A stretch of DNA of 64,000 nt from Leucobacter luti. Its GTDB lineage: Bacteria > Actinomycetota > Actinomycetes > Actinomycetales > Microbacteriaceae. The notes beneath the pieces are model-generated. The model was not told the DNA's origin and searched no databases. It saw only the letters and a list, made by a program, of their open reading frames with translations. Where the stretch lies: NCBI RefSeq assembly GCF_004217175.1, contig NZ_SHKI01000006.1, positions 248,001 through 312,000 on the forward strand, read 5' to 3'. Within the stretch, counting starts at the first letter, position 1. Each line of letters begins with the position of its first letter. Both the position numbers and the translations under genes were made by a program. Shown one piece after another: positions 33,932 to 43,450 of the stretch.

Positions 33932-34924
33932 ATGACGACGCCCCGTGATTCATCCCCGGCACCAGCCGGCGACGAACACGGGGCGTCTCGTGTTGCCGTT
34001 GCTGTTGACGTCGGTACGACCGTGTGGCGGTGGGTGCAGCGCACCCGGCCGTGGCGGGCGTTCTCGCACTTCACCAACGTCGGCGGGAGCGTGCTCACCG
34101 GTGGCATGAGCTACCAGGCGCTCTTCGCCGTGTTCGCCGGGCTCTACCTCGGGTTCGGGATCTTCGGGATCTTCCTGCGCGGGCATCCGGACCTGCTGCA
34201 GACCCTGATCACTCAGATCAACATGCTGGTGCCCGGGCTGCTCGGCGACGGCAAGGACAGCGCGGTGCAGATCAGTCTGCTGCTGCAGACCCGTGGACTC
34301 GACTGGACGAGCATCGTCGCTGGCGCCTCCCTGCTGTGGGTCGCTATGAACTGGTTTACCGGGACGCGGCGGTCGATACGGATCATCTTCGGGCTCGAGG
34401 TCAAGGAATACCGCAACGCGCTGCTGCTGAAGCTGCGCGACCTCGTGCTCGCCATCGGGTTCTTCATCGCGATCCTCGTGTCGGCGGTGCTTACTGTCGC
34501 GAGCTCGGGGATTTCCGACTGGTTCTTCTCGCTGATCGGCGTGAACCCGGACGGCTGGTTCTTCGGGTGGCTGGGCAGCCTCGTGCGCTACGGCGCGATG
34601 TTCGTGTTCGACGTGCTCGTGCTGATCGCGATGCACCGCTTCCTCGCCGAGGTGTACGTGCCGCGCTGGCCGCTGATTACCGGCTGCGCGCTCGGGGGAG
34701 CGGCACTGCTCGGGCTCAAGATCCTGGGCGGCGCACTGCTGGGCGGCGCCTCGAGCAACCCCCTGCTCGCCACCTTCGCGGTCTTCATCGGCCTCCTGAT
34801 CTGGTTCAACCTGATCTGCCGCACGCTGCTGCTCACGGCAAGCTGGATCGCCACCGGGCAGGATCGCACGCTGGGGCTGCCCGAATCAGTTTCCGGAGTC
34901 ACCCCGCTGTCGCTGCTCGAGTAG
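33932..34924 (+). CDS. YihY/BrkB-family membrane protein
   Basis: A 330-residue membrane protein of the YihY/virulence factor BrkB family, with about six helices between residues 50 and 310. Family blocks GGSVLTGGMSYQALFAVFAGLYLGFGIFG, RSIRIIFG and LLIWFNLICRTLLLTASWIA are visible. Role unclear in the family (an old link to serum resistance and to RNase BN naming is not functional evidence). The ATG has no clear ribosome site; TAGCAT lies 7 bases before it, so a leaderless transcript is possible. It stands alone between sdh and deoA. Confidence 0.88.
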   Translation: MTTPRDSSPAPAGDEHGASRVAVAVDVGTTVWRWVQRTRPWRAFSHFTNVGGSVLTGGMSYQALFAVFAGLYLGFGIFGIFLRGHPDLLQTLITQINMLVPGLLGDGKDSAVQISLLLQTRGLDWTSIVAGASLLWVAMNWFTGTRRSIRIIFGLEVKEYRNALLLKLRDLVLAIGFFIAILVSAVLTVASSGISDWFFSLIGVNPDGWFFGWLGSLVRYGAMFVFDVLVLIAMHRFLAEVYVPRWPLITGCALGGAALLGLKILGGALLGGASSNPLLATFAVFIGLLIWFNLICRTLLLTASWIATGQDRTLGLPESVSGVTPLSLLE

Positions 34925-34958
34925 CGGCGTTCGACTCGCTCTGGCGCTTTGGCGCTCC

Positions 34959-34994
34959 GGCTCGCTCCGGCGCTCTGGCTCGCTCCGGCGCTCT
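34959..34994. repeat. Two perfect copies of an 18-bp direct repeat
   Basis: GGCTCGCTCCGGCGCTCT twice in tandem (34959-34976, 34977-34994), with degenerate copies on both sides (34935-35005), in the 122-base gap before deoA. Confidence 0.85.
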
Positions 34995-35046
34995 GGCGCC
35001 CCAGCTCGCCGGCCCGTCGGCGCCGTTGGCGGCGTAGGCTGGGGGC

Positions 35047-36351
35047 ATGCAGGAGCGCGGAGCACCCGAACCCCATGACGTTGTGGATCTGATCGCCACC
35101 AAGCGGCACGCGGGTGAACTGCGCTCCGACGAGATCGCCTGGGTGGTCGCCGCGTTTACGCGCGGCGTGGTCGCACCGGAGCAGATGAGTGCGCTGCTCA
35201 TGGCGATCGTGATCCAGGGGATGGGGCGGCGCGAGATTCGCGACCTCACCGCCGCGATGATCGCGAGCGGGGAACGCTTGAGCTTCGCGGGGCTCGGGCG
35301 GCCGGCGATCGACAAGCACTCCACCGGTGGGGTCGGCGACAAGATCACGCTGCCGCTCGTCCCGTTGCTTGCTGCGCTGGGGGTTGCCGTGCCCCAGCTG
35401 TCTGGCCGCGGGCTCGGCCACACGGGCGGCACGCTCGACAAACTCGAGTCGATTCCCGGCTGGCGCGCGGCGCTGAGTACTGAGGAGATGTACCGGGTGC
35501 TCCGTGACGTCGGGGGAGTGATCTGCGCCGCGGGTGCTGGCCTCGCCCCCGCAGACCGCGCAATGTACGCGCTGCGCGACGTCACGGGCACCGTGGCCGC
35601 GGTACCACTGATCGCCTCGTCGATCATGAGCAAGAAGATCGCCGAGGGCGCCGACGGGCTGGTGCTCGATGTGAAGTTCGGATCGGGAGCGTTCTTGCCT
35701 GCGGTGTCGGAAGCACGCGAGCTCGCCGAAACGATGGTGCAGCTGGGAGCGGACTCGGGCCTCCGCACTGTCGCGCTGCTCACCGACATGGACGCGCCGC
35801 TCGGCCGGGCCGTCGGCAACGCGAACGAGGTGCGTGAGGCGGTTGCCGTGCTGCAGGGCGGTGGTCCGGCCGACGTGGTCGAGCTGACGCTCGCGCTCGC
35901 CAGGGAGATGCTCGATCTCGCGGGGATGCACGATGTGGACCCGGCACCGGCGCTTGCCGACGGCCGCGCGCACGACGCGTGGCGGCGTCTGATCACGGCG
36001 CAGGGCGGGGATCCAGACGCTCCGCTTCCCGTTGCACGTGAAACCGAGCTTGTCCGGGCCGAGCACGACGGGATTGTGCAGCGGGTCGACGCGCGCGCGG
36101 TCGGGGTGGGCGCGTGGCGCCTCGGCGCCGGGCGCGCGCGGCCGGGCGACCCCGTGGACCACGCCGCGGGGGTCGAGGTGCTGGTACATCCCGGAGACGC
36201 CGTGCGTGCGGGGGACCCGCTGTTCGAGGTGCGCTGCGACGACACCGGGCGGCTCGCGCGCGGCCTCGAGTCGCTCGCGACCGCCGTCGAGCTCGGGGTC
36301 GTGGCGCCGGAGCCGCGGCCGCTTGTCGCGGGCAGGGTTTCTGGGAAATAG
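35047..36351 (+). CDS. deoA: Thymidine phosphorylase
   Basis: A 434-residue enzyme that splits thymidine and deoxyuridine with phosphate into base and deoxyribose 1-phosphate. The family signature is SGRGLGHTGGTLDKLESIPG (about residues 118-137), and the phosphate site is KHSTGGVGDK (about 83-92); SSIMSKKIAEGADGLVLDVKFGSGAF is also complete. ATG 35047 has GGGGG 1-6 bases upstream. The C-terminal domain (about 350-434) has the VHPGDAVRAGDPLFEV strand pattern. Not next to cdd, deoC or a nucleoside transporter in this window. Confidence 0.95.
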   Translation: MQERGAPEPHDVVDLIATKRHAGELRSDEIAWVVAAFTRGVVAPEQMSALLMAIVIQGMGRREIRDLTAAMIASGERLSFAGLGRPAIDKHSTGGVGDKITLPLVPLLAALGVAVPQLSGRGLGHTGGTLDKLESIPGWRAALSTEEMYRVLRDVGGVICAAGAGLAPADRAMYALRDVTGTVAAVPLIASSIMSKKIAEGADGLVLDVKFGSGAFLPAVSEARELAETMVQLGADSGLRTVALLTDMDAPLGRAVGNANEVREAVAVLQGGGPADVVELTLALAREMLDLAGMHDVDPAPALADGRAHDAWRRLITAQGGDPDAPLPVARETELVRAEHDGIVQRVDARAVGVGAWRLGAGRARPGDPVDHAAGVEVLVHPGDAVRAGDPLFEVRCDDTGRLARGLESLATAVELGVVAPEPRPLVAGRVSGK

Positions 36352-36370
36352 ATGTGAGTCGCGCGGGCAC

Positions 36371-36424
36371 GTGTCAGATTCGCGCGTGAACTGACACTTC
36401 TTAGTGTGACGGCCCCGATCGGGG
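36371..36424. promoter_or_regulatory. Inverted repeat and 12-base palindrome upstream of small gene
   Basis: GTGTCAG (36371-36377), 13 bases, CTGACAC (36391-36397), followed by the self-complementary CCCCGATCGGGG at 36413-36424. The first could be an operator, the second a terminator for deoA; the small gene starts at 36449. Confidence 0.45.
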
Positions 36425-36448
36425 TCGGAAACACTGAGGAGAGACATC

Positions 36449-36760
36449 ATGAGTGCAGCGATCGCGGGGCCCCGTCACACGGCAGCGCCCGCGCAGCTCG
36501 GCGGATCGCTCGAGGGCGACTTCGTTCTGCTCGCGAGCTCGCTCGAGGAGACGCGCGAGCTGCTCATCGAAGCCAAGCTCGACCCGATCGGAAGCACGGT
36601 ACGCGCGCGGATCGACAGCCTCGCGCACGCGTGCGAGGGGCTCACCCGCCGCATCCGTGCGGCGGCGACAAGTTCCGAGCCGCTCCCGCAGGCGCAGCTC
36701 CTCCTGCTGATGCTCGAGATCGACGAGGTGTGCCGCGCCACGAGCAGGCTCTGTGCGTAG
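36449..36760 (+). CDS. Small helical hypothetical protein (103 aa)
   Basis: I do not recognise this protein. It is 103 residues, starts at ATG 36449 after GAGGAGAGACATC, and is predicted from its residues to be mostly helical: an N-terminal flexible part of about 20 residues, then LEGDFVLLASSLEETRELLIEAKLDPIGSTVRARIDSLAHACEGLTRRIRAAA and a second helix rich in Leu (PQAQLLLLMLEIDEVCRATSRLC). No signal peptide, no metal motif. Good ribosome site and codon usage like its neighbours support a real gene. It is followed by tandem hairpins. Confidence 0.65.
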   Translation: MSAAIAGPRHTAAPAQLGGSLEGDFVLLASSLEETRELLIEAKLDPIGSTVRARIDSLAHACEGLTRRIRAAATSSEPLPQAQLLLLMLEIDEVCRATSRLCA

Positions 36761-36777
36761 CGGCGCACCACACACGC

Positions 36778-36830
36778 GCTGGCGCGGCGGTCCCCCACCA
36801 CGCGCCAGCTGAGTCGGACAGTCCCGACTC
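36778..36830. terminator. Two consecutive hairpins after the 103-aa gene
   Basis: GCTGGCGCG (36778-36786) pairs with 36801-36809 (9 bp, 14-base loop); GAGTCGG (36811-36817) pairs with CCGACTC (36824-36830). A third, stronger hairpin follows at 36908. Confidence 0.5.
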
Positions 36831-36907
36831 CCACAAGCTCGCAGCGAAACCCGTGACACCCCCCATCCCCCACGGGTAACTTCCCCCAAGTGTTCGCTGC
36901 GATACGG

Positions 36908-36942
36908 AAGGCCGGCCCGAGCTCCCCCGCCGGGCCGGCCTT
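36908..36942. terminator. Bidirectional terminator, 12-bp stem
   Basis: AAGGCCGGCCCG (36908-36919) pairs perfectly with 36931-36942; CCCCCTTTA follows on the plus strand and AA..TTCC flanks support use in both directions. It separates the convergent 103-aa gene and nnrD. Confidence 0.85.
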
Positions 36943-36953
36943 CCCCCTTTACG

Positions 36954-37963
<1,010 letters not shown>

Positions 37964-37967
<4 letters not shown>

Positions 37968-39769
37968 GCGCCCGGGTTCCCCTCCTGGAGGCGAGCGAGC
38001 GTGTCTCGCACCGCCGACTCGAGCTGGGCGAGCGTCGCCTCGGCGGCCGTCCGGCGCTCCGCGGCCGTACCGACGTCGCTCAACGTGTCGAGGTAGACCT
38101 TCAGCTTCGGCTCGGTGCCGCTCGGGCGGATCATGATCCGGCTGCCGCCGTCGAGATCGAAGCGGAGCACGTCGGCCGGCACCTCGGCGATGCCTGGCGT
38201 GAGCAGGTCCTGAATCTGGGTGACCGCGATCTCGGCAAACTCGCGCGGAGGGTTCTCGCGGATCCGTGCGGCGACCGCAGAGGCCGCGGGCATCGAGTCG
38301 AGGCGGAGCGTGATCTGGGAGCTCGCGAAGTGGCCGAAGCGCTCGCTCGCGTCGTCAAGCAGATCCCACACGGTGCGGCCCGCTGAGGTGAGCTCGCGCA
38401 CCATCGCGATCGCGTCTGCACTCGCCGAGATCCCGTCCTTGTCGCGGACGATATCCGGGTGGGTGAGGTAGCCGAGCGCCTCCTCGAAGCCGAACAGGAG
38501 GCCGGGCACGCGCGACACCCACTTGAAGCCGGACAGGGTTTCCGCGTAGTCGAGCCCGTACTCGGCCGCGACGGCGCGGAGCGCTGGTGACGAGACGATC
38601 GTGCACGCGAGGGTGCCGCGCGGGTCGGTGCCCTGCCGCTCGGCGCGCGCCCACTCGCGCTCGGCGGCGCGCCAGCCGAGCAGCAGCCCGAGCTGATTTC
38701 CGGTGAGTCGGCGGTAGCCGCCCGCGGCGTCCGCGTCGGGCACCGCGATCGCGAGCCGATCCGCGTCCGGATCGTGCGCGACGATCAGTTCCGCGTCAAC
38801 GGTTTCCGCCACCCGGAACGCGATATCGAGCGCACCCGGCTCCTCGGGGTTCGGGAAATCGACGGTCGGGAACGCGCCGTCCGGGCGATCCTGCTCGGCC
38901 ACCGGGGTGACCGCGGGCAGCCCGGACGAGGTGAACACGCGCCGGGCGAGGTCGGCGCCAACGCCGTGCATCGCCGTGTAGACGACACGCAACGCGCCGG
39001 ACGCGGCGATCGGGGTGCCGGGGGAGCCGGGCTCCGTGGGGAGACCGGCCAGCAGGGCGGCGGCAGTCTCGGCCACGTACGCGTCGGCAACGCCCGGCCC
39101 GAGGACCGTGTAGTCGGTGCTGCGCGGCAGCTCCGCGAGCGGGCGGGCGGCGATCGCGGCGATCCGCTCGGCGATGATCGCGTCGACCGGCGGCACGATC
39201 TGCGAGCCGCCGTCGCCGTCACCCAGGTACACCTTGTAGCCGTTGTCTCGCGGCGGGTTGTGGCTCGCGGTCACCATTACCCCGGCCGACACCCCGAGGT
39301 GGCGCACGGCGAACGCGGTGAGCGGGGTGGGCCCCGCCTCCGGGAACAGGAACACGCGCACGCCCGCGCCGGCCATCACCTCGGCGGTGTCGCGGGCGAA
39401 CACGTCGGAGTTCACCCGGCCGTCGTAGCCGATCACGATCGACGGCGGGGTCTCGGCCTCGCCCCCGGCCGCGCGCTCGCGCAGGTAGGCGGCGAACCCC
39501 GCGCTGGTCTGCGAGACGACGACGCGGTTCATCCGCTGCGGCCCGGGGCCGAGCGGTCCGCGCAGCCCCGCGGTGCCGAACGCAAGCCGGCCCGAGAACG
39601 CCGCGGCGAGCTCCGCGAGGGCCCCCGCGTCGGCGGCCGAGGCGCGCTCCACCAGGTGCAGCGTCTCACGCTGGGTGGCCGGATCAATGTCGTCCTGCGC
39701 CCACGCCGTTGCCACAGCAATCAGCTGTTCCGGATCGTGCACAGACGAGTCCCCCGAGAAAAGTCCCAT
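37964..39769 (-). CDS. Phosphohexomutase (phosphoglucomutase/phosphomannomutase)
   Basis: A 601-residue alpha-D-phosphohexomutase of the long PGM2-like type. ATG 39769 (MGLFSG) preferred, with GGGAGGGAG upstream. FGTAGLRGPLGPG (about 64-76), active serine Ser169 in VTASHNPPRDNG, metal loop DPDADRLAIAV, sugar-specificity loop GFEEALGYLTHP and phosphate site RPSGTEPKLKVYLD are all present. Interconverts hexose 6-phosphates and 1-phosphates; GEExxG-type loop here is FEEALG, as in PGM2-like proteins. It could supply mannose 1-phosphate to ManC or glucose 1-phosphate. Coupled to nnrD by a four-base overlap. Confidence 0.93.
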
Positions 39770-39905
39770 CGCGTGTTCTCCCTCCCTCGGCGAGCGCCGG
39801 AGTGATTTCAAGCTACCACCCCTGAGAGCGACGCGCCGGGAGGGTAGCTAAGCTTGAATCGGGGTGTCGGATCTGGCATCCGCGAACACGACGAGAGGAC
39901 CGCCC

Positions 39906-40025
39906 ATGTGCGCTTCCGTGCGCTGCGAGACGTGCAGCAAGACGACCTGGGCTGGCTGCGGCGAGCATATCGAGGAGGCCCTCGCGGGCGTCCCCACCGC
40001 TGAGCGCTGCGTCTGCCCCCGCTAG
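39906..40025 (+). CDS. 39-residue cysteine-rich conserved small protein
   Basis: A very short gene: ATG 39906, AGAGGA 7 bases upstream, stop TAG 40023-40025. The product is Cys-rich: Met-Cys, then RCETCSKTTWAGCGEHIEEAL, then a CVCPR end. The C-x2-C-x-K-x-TW-x-GCG-x-H pattern recurs in small proteins of many bacteria and eukaryotes whose role is not known to me. The two CxxC-like groups plus His could bind zinc. Its strong ribosome site, motif and following bidirectional terminator make it a real gene despite its size. Confidence 0.8.
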   Translation: MCASVRCETCSKTTWAGCGEHIEEALAGVPTAERCVCPR

Positions 40026-40046
40026 GGGCACCCAGCGCAACAGGAA

Positions 40047-40076
40047 CGGCACCGCGGCGAAGCCCGCCGGGTGCCG
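40047..40076. terminator. Bidirectional terminator, 12-bp stem with one bulge
   Basis: CGGCACC-g-CGGCG pairs with CGCCG-GGTGCCG (40065-40076), loop of 5. Located between the convergent 39-aa gene and the monooxygenase gene. Confidence 0.6.
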
Positions 40077-40098
40077 GGGAGCGCCCGCGCCCCGCGTC

Positions 40099-40380
40099 TC
40101 ACACGACGCGAAGGCGACGGGCGTTTTCTGCGTCTTCGAGCGGTGCGAGGGCCGCCATCGCGGACACGAAGTGGGGCGTCTCGGTGTGCGCGTCGAGGTC
40201 GGCTTGAGAACGCCACGACTCGGAGAGCACGAAGGCTGAGTCATCCTCGATGTCGGCGAGGAGCTCGTAGCTGAGGCACCCGGGCTCGGCGCGGGTCGCG
40301 GCGATGAGGTCTCGATACACGGCGAGGGCCGCCTCGCGGTGCTCGGGCCGGATCCGGCAGGGGACGAGAACGCGCAGCAT
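40099..40380 (-). CDS. Antibiotic biosynthesis monooxygenase-like (ABM) small protein
   Basis: A 93-residue ferredoxin-like alpha-beta barrel protein. Start ATG 40380 after GAGGAG. Family patterns: MLRVLVPCRIRPEHREAALAVYRDLIAATRAEPGCLSYELLAD, then FVLSESWRSQADLDAHTETPHFV. ABM proteins include quinol monooxygenases and small stress-related oxygenases that work without cofactor; a role cannot be assigned. It is downstream of the pucR gene on the same strand, 57 bases away, and may belong to that transcript. Confidence 0.88.
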   Translation of the reverse strand: MLRVLVPCRIRPEHREAALAVYRDLIAATRAEPGCLSYELLADIEDDSAFVLSESWRSQADLDAHTETPHFVSAMAALAPLEDAENARRLRVV

Positions 40381-40437
40381 ACGGCTCCTCAGGCTCGGTG
40401 ACGGGTCGCAGCTCAGCGTATCTCGTTGCGCCGCCGG

Positions 40438-41886
40438 CTACTCCGCCGTGGCGAGCTCGGGCGGCGGGTCGCTGGGGGCGAGGTCGCCGCACCCGATGGC
40501 CGCCTGCACGGCGAGCCAGCATTCGGCGGTGTCTTCCATCGACGAGAGGTCGCGGTCGATGATCTTCTCGATGCGGGAGATCCTGGCGATCAGGGTCTGC
40601 CGGTGCACGAACAGCCGCTCTGACGCGCGCACCCAGCTGCGGTTCTCCTCGAGGAAGATTCGGAGCGTGTGCGTGAGCGAGGTGCCGCGTTGCTCGTCGT
40701 AGGTGCGGAGCGGGCCGAGCACCTGCCGGGCGATGCCGCGGAGCTGCTCGGGATCGTTCGGCAGGAAGAGTGAGGTGGTCTCGTGCTCCTCGAAGCGCAG
40801 CACCCGGCCGGACTGGTGCGCGCGGATCAGCGCGCTCCGCGCCTGGCGGAGCGCGGTCGGCAGCTCCGTGAGATCGGTGAACGGAGCGCTCACCCCCACG
40901 CCGCCGCGCGTGTCAGCGATCGAGCCAAGCATCGGATCGAGCTCGGGGCTTGACTCGACGAGCAGCAGCACCTGCCCCTCTTTGATCGTCGCGAGCGCCG
41001 GGACCTGGCTCGTGGCGAATGTGGAGTGCACCTCCTCGAGCGTGGCGCGCGTATCCGCGTGCTGCGACACCGCGAGCAGGTAGGGTGGCGCAACGCCGTA
41101 GGCGGCCACGAGGTGATCGGACGGCGCCGACGCGACCGCCTCGTCGGAGAGATCGCTCAGCAGGAGCGAACCGTGGAGCCAGTCGCTGCGCCGCGCCGCC
41201 ACCTTCACGGCGAGCGCGTTGTCGACGATGCTCGCCGCGTGCTGCAGCAGGGTGCGGTCGATCGGGCCCGCGTGCGCGATCTGCAGCTCGGGTTCGCCCG
41301 GCGAGAGCAGGGGCACCGCCCAGATCCCGGAGGCGAGCTGCCGGAGCGCCCCTGGGCCGCGCGCTCGGTCGCGCGGGTGCAGCGTGAGATCCGCGAGCAG
41401 GATCCGCCCCAGCCCGTCGAGAAGCGCGTCGATCGCGTCGTCGACCGAGTGCTCGCCGAGCGCCGCGTACATGCGCTCGGTCTGCAGCACCCGGGTGTTG
41501 TACTCGCGCTGCACCGCCTGCGCCACGGCCTTCGCGAGCGACACGAACGGGACCTCGTGCTCCGTCTCGAGCACCGGGAAACCGATCTGTGCGGCGTGGG
41601 CGAGCGCTTCCTGCGTGAACGGGTGCTTCGGCATCTTCGCGTCGATCGCGATCGCGGCGATCCCCGCAGCGTGCATTCCGGACAGGTAGGCCTGCTGCGC
41701 CGCTGTGCCCGCGGGCACTCCGATGCCGGTGGTGAGGACGAGCGCGTGCTCGCCGAGCCACTGCCACGGCTCAGCGAGCTCGCACACGTGCGCCCACTCG
41801 ATGACCCGGTCGTTTCCGATGCCGGGCGTCAGGGAGGTGGTGCCGACGGCGGGCAGCTGCAGGAGCGAGCTAACCGTGAAGGTCAT
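40438..41886 (-). CDS. PucR-family transcriptional regulator
   Basis: A 482-residue regulator with an N-terminal PucR/XylR-type ligand domain (about residues 1-125, ATGIGVPAGTAAQQAYLSGMHAAGIAAIAI), a central GGDEF-like region without catalytic motif, and a C-terminal helix-turn-helix (about 425-465, FLEENRSWVRASERLFVHRQTLIARISRIEKIIDRDLSS). PucR-family regulators respond to purine, amino-acid or polyamine catabolites and usually activate the adjacent pathway. The gene is 30 bases after the flavin amine oxidase, so the two form an operon opposite the second PotABCD importer. No clear ribosome site; a 10-base palindrome sits just upstream. Confidence 0.88.
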   Translation of the reverse strand: MTFTVSSLLQLPAVGTTSLTPGIGNDRVIEWAHVCELAEPWQWLGEHALVLTTGIGVPAGTAAQQAYLSGMHAAGIAAIAIDAKMPKHPFTQEALAHAAQIGFPVLETEHEVPFVSLAKAVAQAVQREYNTRVLQTERMYAALGEHSVDDAIDALLDGLGRILLADLTLHPRDRARGPGALRQLASGIWAVPLLSPGEPELQIAHAGPIDRTLLQHAASIVDNALAVKVAARRSDWLHGSLLLSDLSDEAVASAPSDHLVAAYGVAPPYLLAVSQHADTRATLEEVHSTFATSQVPALATIKEGQVLLLVESSPELDPMLGSIADTRGGVGVSAPFTDLTELPTALRQARSALIRAHQSGRVLRFEEHETTSLFLPNDPEQLRGIARQVLGPLRTYDEQRGTSLTHTLRIFLEENRSWVRASERLFVHRQTLIARISRIEKIIDRDLSSMEDTAECWLAVQAAIGCGDLAPSDPPPELATAE

Positions 41887-41892
41887 ATTTCA

Positions 41893-41902
41893 AGCATATG
41901 CT
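41893..41902. promoter_or_regulatory. 10-base palindrome AGCATATGCT before pucR
   Basis: A perfect palindrome 7 bases upstream of the pucR start, in the 30-base gap after the amine oxidase gene. Position would allow control of pucR translation or transcription. Confidence 0.35.
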
Positions 41903-41916
41903 CGGCCCCGACACGG

Positions 41917-43146
41917 TCAACTCTCCAGCGCTCGGTTGAGTGCTGCGGCGGCGCGGTACCCGGACGCCACGGCGCCGGAGAGTGACTGCGCGAGCCCCGT
42001 GTGCTCGCCCGCGATCGCCACGCGACCAGCGGCCTCCTCGAACGCGGTCGCATCGGCGGCCTCCCAGCCGAGGCCGGGGGCTGAGTAGGCGCCCCGCGCC
42101 CACGGGTCATCGGCCCAGGTGGTGAGGAGCACGTCTCCGTCGATCTCGAGCTCCGGGCGCATGGCCCGCAGCGCGGCCACCCAGGTGTCGGGCCCCGCGC
42201 TGACGCGCAGGGCATCGAGCGCGAACGGGCCCCCGGCGAATGACGAGAGGGCGTTGATGCGGTGCTCGCCGTCGGTGCTGAGTGAGCGCCACGACCACCA
42301 GGTGTGCTCGGGGTTCTGCAGCGCAACGTCGCTGTCGACGCGGCGCAGCGGGACGCCGAGCTTCGCAGCGACCCCCATGAACCGGTGATCGAGGGCCCGC
42401 TGCTGGGCCTCCGGGAGCGCGAAGCCAAGCTCAAGCTCGCGCAGCAGGGGGAGCGGGGCGGCGACCACGGCGGCGGCGGCATCGAGCCGCGTACCGTCGC
42501 GCAGCACCACCTGCACGCCGGTCGGACTCTGATCCACGCCAGCGACCGGGTGGTCAAGCCGCACGCGGTCGCCGAGGCGCCGCGCGAGCTCCAGCGAGAG
42601 CGACTGATTGCCCCCCACGAAGCGGCCGCCGTCCTCGATGTACCCGTTTGCGGTCGACGACTCGTGCAGCAGCACCGCCTCGGCACTGACGAGTGCCGGG
42701 TCGGCCGCGGCGGAGGTGGTGGTGCGGCGGTACACCGGGTCCAGCCGGTAGCCGGAGCCGAGCGCCGTGGCGAACGCGGCCTCGAGGGACACTGCGCGGG
42801 CGCCGTCTGCAAGCATCTCGGCGAGGGTCGCCCGCACGCGGTCACCGGTCGTATCGAGCTCGTCGACCGAGATCACGCGGCCGTTCACGGTGCGGCGGCC
42901 GTAGCGAACCGCGTGCGACATGATCGGCACTCCGACCTCGGCGGAGAGGCGCCGGATGGGGAACTCGGTGGGGAAGATGTACTCGCCACCGCGCTCAGTC
43001 ACCTCGCCGTTCCCGAGCCGCTGCGACCAGGTGCGGCCGCCGACACGGTCACGCGCTTCGAGCACGGTGCACTGGTGGCCGGCCTTGCTCAGCTCCCACG
43101 CGGCGGTGAGCCCCGCGAGCCCGGCTCCGATGACGATGACGTCCAT
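41917..43146 (-). CDS. Flavin monoamine oxidase-family protein
   Basis: A 409-residue FAD enzyme. ATG 43146 has AAGGAGGA 6 bases upstream. N-terminal FAD fold [39 protein letters not shown] (residues 3-42) with the RxGGR motif, and the C-terminal FAD site [27 protein letters not shown] (about 375-400). This family includes polyamine oxidases, putrescine oxidase and tyramine oxidase. Its gene diverges from a polyamine-type importer and precedes pucR, so it is probably the oxidase for the imported amine. The protein is a little shorter than typical putrescine oxidases (about 450-480). Another family member begins at the right end of the window. Confidence 0.9.
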   Translation of the reverse strand: MDVIVIGAGLAGLTAAWELSKAGHQCTVLEARDRVGGRTWSQRLGNGEVTERGGEYIFPTEFPIRRLSAEVGVPIMSHAVRYGRRTVNGRVISVDELDTTGDRVRATLAEMLADGARAVSLEAAFATALGSGYRLDPVYRRTTTSAAADPALVSAEAVLLHESSTANGYIEDGGRFVGGNQSLSLELARRLGDRVRLDHPVAGVDQSPTGVQVVLRDGTRLDAAAAVVAAPLPLLRELELGFALPEAQQRALDHRFMGVAAKLGVPLRRVDSDVALQNPEHTWWSWRSLSTDGEHRINALSSFAGGPFALDALRVSAGPDTWVAALRAMRPELEIDGDVLLTTWADDPWARGAYSAPGLGWEAADATAFEEAAGRVAIAGEHTGLAQSLSGAVASGYRAAAALNRALES

Positions 43147-43450
43147 CCGTGTTCCTCCTTGAACCGATCGGTGTGTCGCTCCCCATCGTAGGGATCTCGG
43201 CGAGGATCTGCGCCTCCGGGCGCCCCTCTCGGGGCGAAAGCTTATGTTCGTACACCCCGCGGAGACACCGACGTACGAATCTATGAAAGATCACCGCGGC
43301 GGTAACGAAGGAGTAACGGGGCGGGGGCCGAACGCGTGATCCGCTGCTAGCTTCAGGAACTGCCGGACACGGTGCGACCGCCCCCGAGGCGGCCGCGCCC
43401 CGGCACGATCACGATCATGAGGACCACGATCACAACGAAGTGAGGAACAC
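43147..43450. promoter_or_regulatory. Divergent promoter region, amine oxidase and PotABCD system 2
   Basis: 304 bases, no credible small gene. TTCGTAC (43247-43253), 19 bases, GTACGAA (43273-43279) forms a perfect inverted repeat, a candidate PucR or other operator. A small hairpin CGCCCC-TCTC-GGGGCG lies at 43221-43236. The AT-richer stretch 43240-43310 probably holds the divergent promoters. Confidence 0.5.
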
